64,000 nucleotides of DNA from Deltaproteobacteria bacterium (GTDB lineage Bacteria; Myxococcota; Myxococcia; Myxococcales; Anaeromyxobacteraceae): assembly GCA_016214955.1 (NCBI GenBank), contig JACRMN010000012.1:496001-560000 (forward strand), in the 5' to 3' direction. Made by a program: the position numbers and the translations under genes. This document shows, piece by piece, positions 63,501 through 64,000 of this stretch. Below the pieces are notes generated by a model. It had not been told where the DNA came from. It worked only from the letters and a program-made list of their open reading frames with translations, and made no database searches. Numbering within the stretch: position 1 is the first letter of the stretch; each line of letters opens with the position of its first letter.

Positions 63501-64000
63501 AGCTCCGGCCCCGGGTTCGACCTCAACCAGGGCGGGCGCGGGAGCGACTTCATCATCGGCGGCTCCGATCCCACCGAGACCTTCGGCGGCCCCGGCAACG
63601 ACTTCATCTTCGCCGGCGACTCGGCCGACACCGTCTTCGGCGACGACGGCGACGACTGGATCGAGGGTGGCGGCCAGGCCGACCTGCTGCAGGGCGACAA
63701 CGGCGCGCCGTTCCAGAACGACCCGAACCAGCCGGGCCACGACGTCATCATCGGCGGCGGCGGCGACGACGACTACGACGCCGAGGGCGGCGACGACATC
63801 ATGGTGGCCGGGCCGGGCATCGAGCGCAACGAGGGCATGCTCGGCTTCGACTGGGTCACCCACCGGGGCGATCCGCAGGCGGCCAACGACGACATGCGCT
63901 TCACCGGCCTGCTGCCGCCCGACGTGGAGAACGTCCGCGATCGCTTCGACCTGGTCGAGGGGCTCTCGGGCTGGAACCTGGGCGACGTCCTGCGCGGCGA
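60594..64000 (+). CDS. animal-type haem peroxidase with RTX repeats (3' end outside window)
   Basis: At least 1135 residues from ATG 60594. An N-terminal hydrophobic segment (LAALVAIALGGVAAC) could be a signal or lipoprotein leader. The peroxidase domain (about 50-820) shows FGQFFDHGLD with the distal His (H220), TVFHSEHNRLA, and RFGHSM with proximal His H576, the standard elements of the An_peroxidase superfamily. From about residue 915 there are Gly/Asp nonapeptide repeats (GGAGNDNLIGGEGND, GDDVLKGGDGND) that bind calcium, as in RTX proteins. Secretion by type I export or Sec is not settled by sequence. Likely oxidises halides or phenols with H2O2 outside the cell. Confidence 0.9.
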   Translation, partial: MSTAHSHRREPAPRAPRLRALPPLAALVAIALGGVAACARNERAAPAGAETRAQAVAPVGQGFHLNASDLRFILQQIKIAENHAAGGQLLGPGPDQVGHPVLPFGLRTVDGTFNNLQPGQSGYGAADQVFPRVLPPSFRPAEGGTSYAQKGGVVVDSHPRLVSNLIVDQTVNNPAAVVAAGPVPDIDPTGIIFIPNVAPDVGLSAPYNSIFTLFGQFFDHGLDLVTKGGGTVFVPLRADDPLFAPGGPNFMMLTRATNQPGPDGVVGDDPATPQDESADDVQEATNTTTPFVDQNQTYTSHPSHQVFLRAYRLDAAGRPVATGKLIDGAIRGNIGNWAEVKAQARDLLGIALADADVLDVPLLATDPYGRFLRGPNGFPQVVFPGGVLEGNPAAPVAVAGAVRTGHAFLDDIAHHAAPVGDHDRNPATPPRPLLPDADPGTADDGDPATYDDELLGAHFVTGDGRGNENIGLTMIHTVFHSEHNRLADDIHGLIQTTLTPVEILEWDAVGPASGWDYGERLFQAARFVTEMEYQHLVFEEFARKVQPQVNVFAGYHTEIDPAIVAEFAHTVYRFGHSMLTETVARINADGRGNDLPLLAAFLNPLAFNDDGAGGTLTADLAAGSIARGMALQVGNELDEFVTEALRNRLLGLPLDLATINLARGRSEGIPTLNAARRGFHGMTGNSALAPYLSWADFALGIRHAESLVNFVAAYGTHPSIAAAGDVAARRAAAERIVRGDLADPATPADSLDFLLGTGVWFDPGDRTITGVDDVDFWVGGLAEKQAPFGGLLGSTFNFIFETQLERLQDGDRFYYLTRTAGLNLLVQLEGNSLAELIMRNTDAENLPADVFSRPDFTFNLAFLGTSGPIADDPGTPVDESAMPDLIRMPNGTVRYTGPAHVIWGGTDDPAVVDRIWSSEGDDTLRGNGGRDFLEGGAGNDNLIGGEGNDILTDSFGDDVLKGGDGNDVLSSGPGFDLNQGGRGSDFIIGGSDPTETFGGPGNDFIFAGDSADTVFGDDGDDWIEGGGQADLLQGDNGAPFQNDPNQPGHDVIIGGGGDDDYDAEGGDDIMVAGPGIERNEGMLGFDWVTHRGDPQAANDDMRFTGLLPPDVENVRDRFDLVEGLSGWNLGDVLRG

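Noticed and set aside
60213-63863. 1216-codon minus-strand frame opposite the peroxidase
   Set aside because: Val/Gly/Glu/Asp-rich antisense artefact of high GC; the plus strand has clear peroxidase and RTX motifs.

Overview
The window looks like a chromosome segment of a myxobacterial-type deltaproteobacterium, most like the Anaeromyxobacter group. The reasons are very high GC, codons that nearly all end in G or C, multihaem cytochromes with CxxCH and CxxxxCH motifs, a cluster of hemerythrins, many two-component and c-di-GMP proteins, and a CIRCE-controlled groESL operon. The assignment is inferred from gene content, not from a marker gene.

Left chromosomal part (1-18.8 kb): a partial PD-(D/E)XK nuclease on the minus strand; a VIT/von Willebrand A protein followed by a sigma-70-like protein, a small protein and an HD hydrolase; groES-groEL with a CIRCE operator; a fumarase/aspartase-family lyase; an amidohydrolase; then a minus-strand set of two multihaem c-type cytochromes (5 and 12 haem motifs) and an NHL-repeat lipoprotein, probably for extracellular or periplasmic electron transfer. 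A RibD/DHFR-like reductase lies just left of the island.

Genomic island (about 18.83-29.51 kb): a tRNA-Asp gene on the minus strand has taken up an integrative element. A 62-bp exact duplication of the 3' half of the tRNA marks both ends, and both ends also carry a tandem CTTGGTATCC repeat. The cargo has visibly lower GC. It is a tightly coupled three-gene cassette: a radical SAM enzyme, a 138-residue protein of unknown function, and a 1359-residue STAND-type NTPase with an N-terminal restriction-endonuclease-like domain. This is the best candidate for an undescribed system, probably anti-phage defence. The right half is decayed: an IS66-family element truncates a minus-strand gene, an IS3-family element truncates the IS66 transposase, and the IS3 copy is itself cut off against the catalytic half of a tyrosine integrase.

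Right chromosomal part (29.5-64 kb): tRNA-Asp and tRNA-Val; a RapA-like SNF2 ATPase; a hydrolase; a secreted HExxH protein; argE and dapF (arginine and lysine/peptidoglycan biosynthesis); two response-regulator-derived proteins with degenerate output domains; four hemerythrins (O2 or NO binding/sensing); an M16 peptidase with a coupled sensor kinase; a pair of WYL regulators; an HD-GYP phosphodiesterase and a single-domain response regulator. A minus-strand group follows: sensor kinase, Fis-type response regulator, Tat-exported multicopper oxidase and Sco1-cytochrome c fusion. It reads as a copper/redox-responsive unit. The window ends inside a large animal-type haem peroxidase with calcium-binding RTX repeats.
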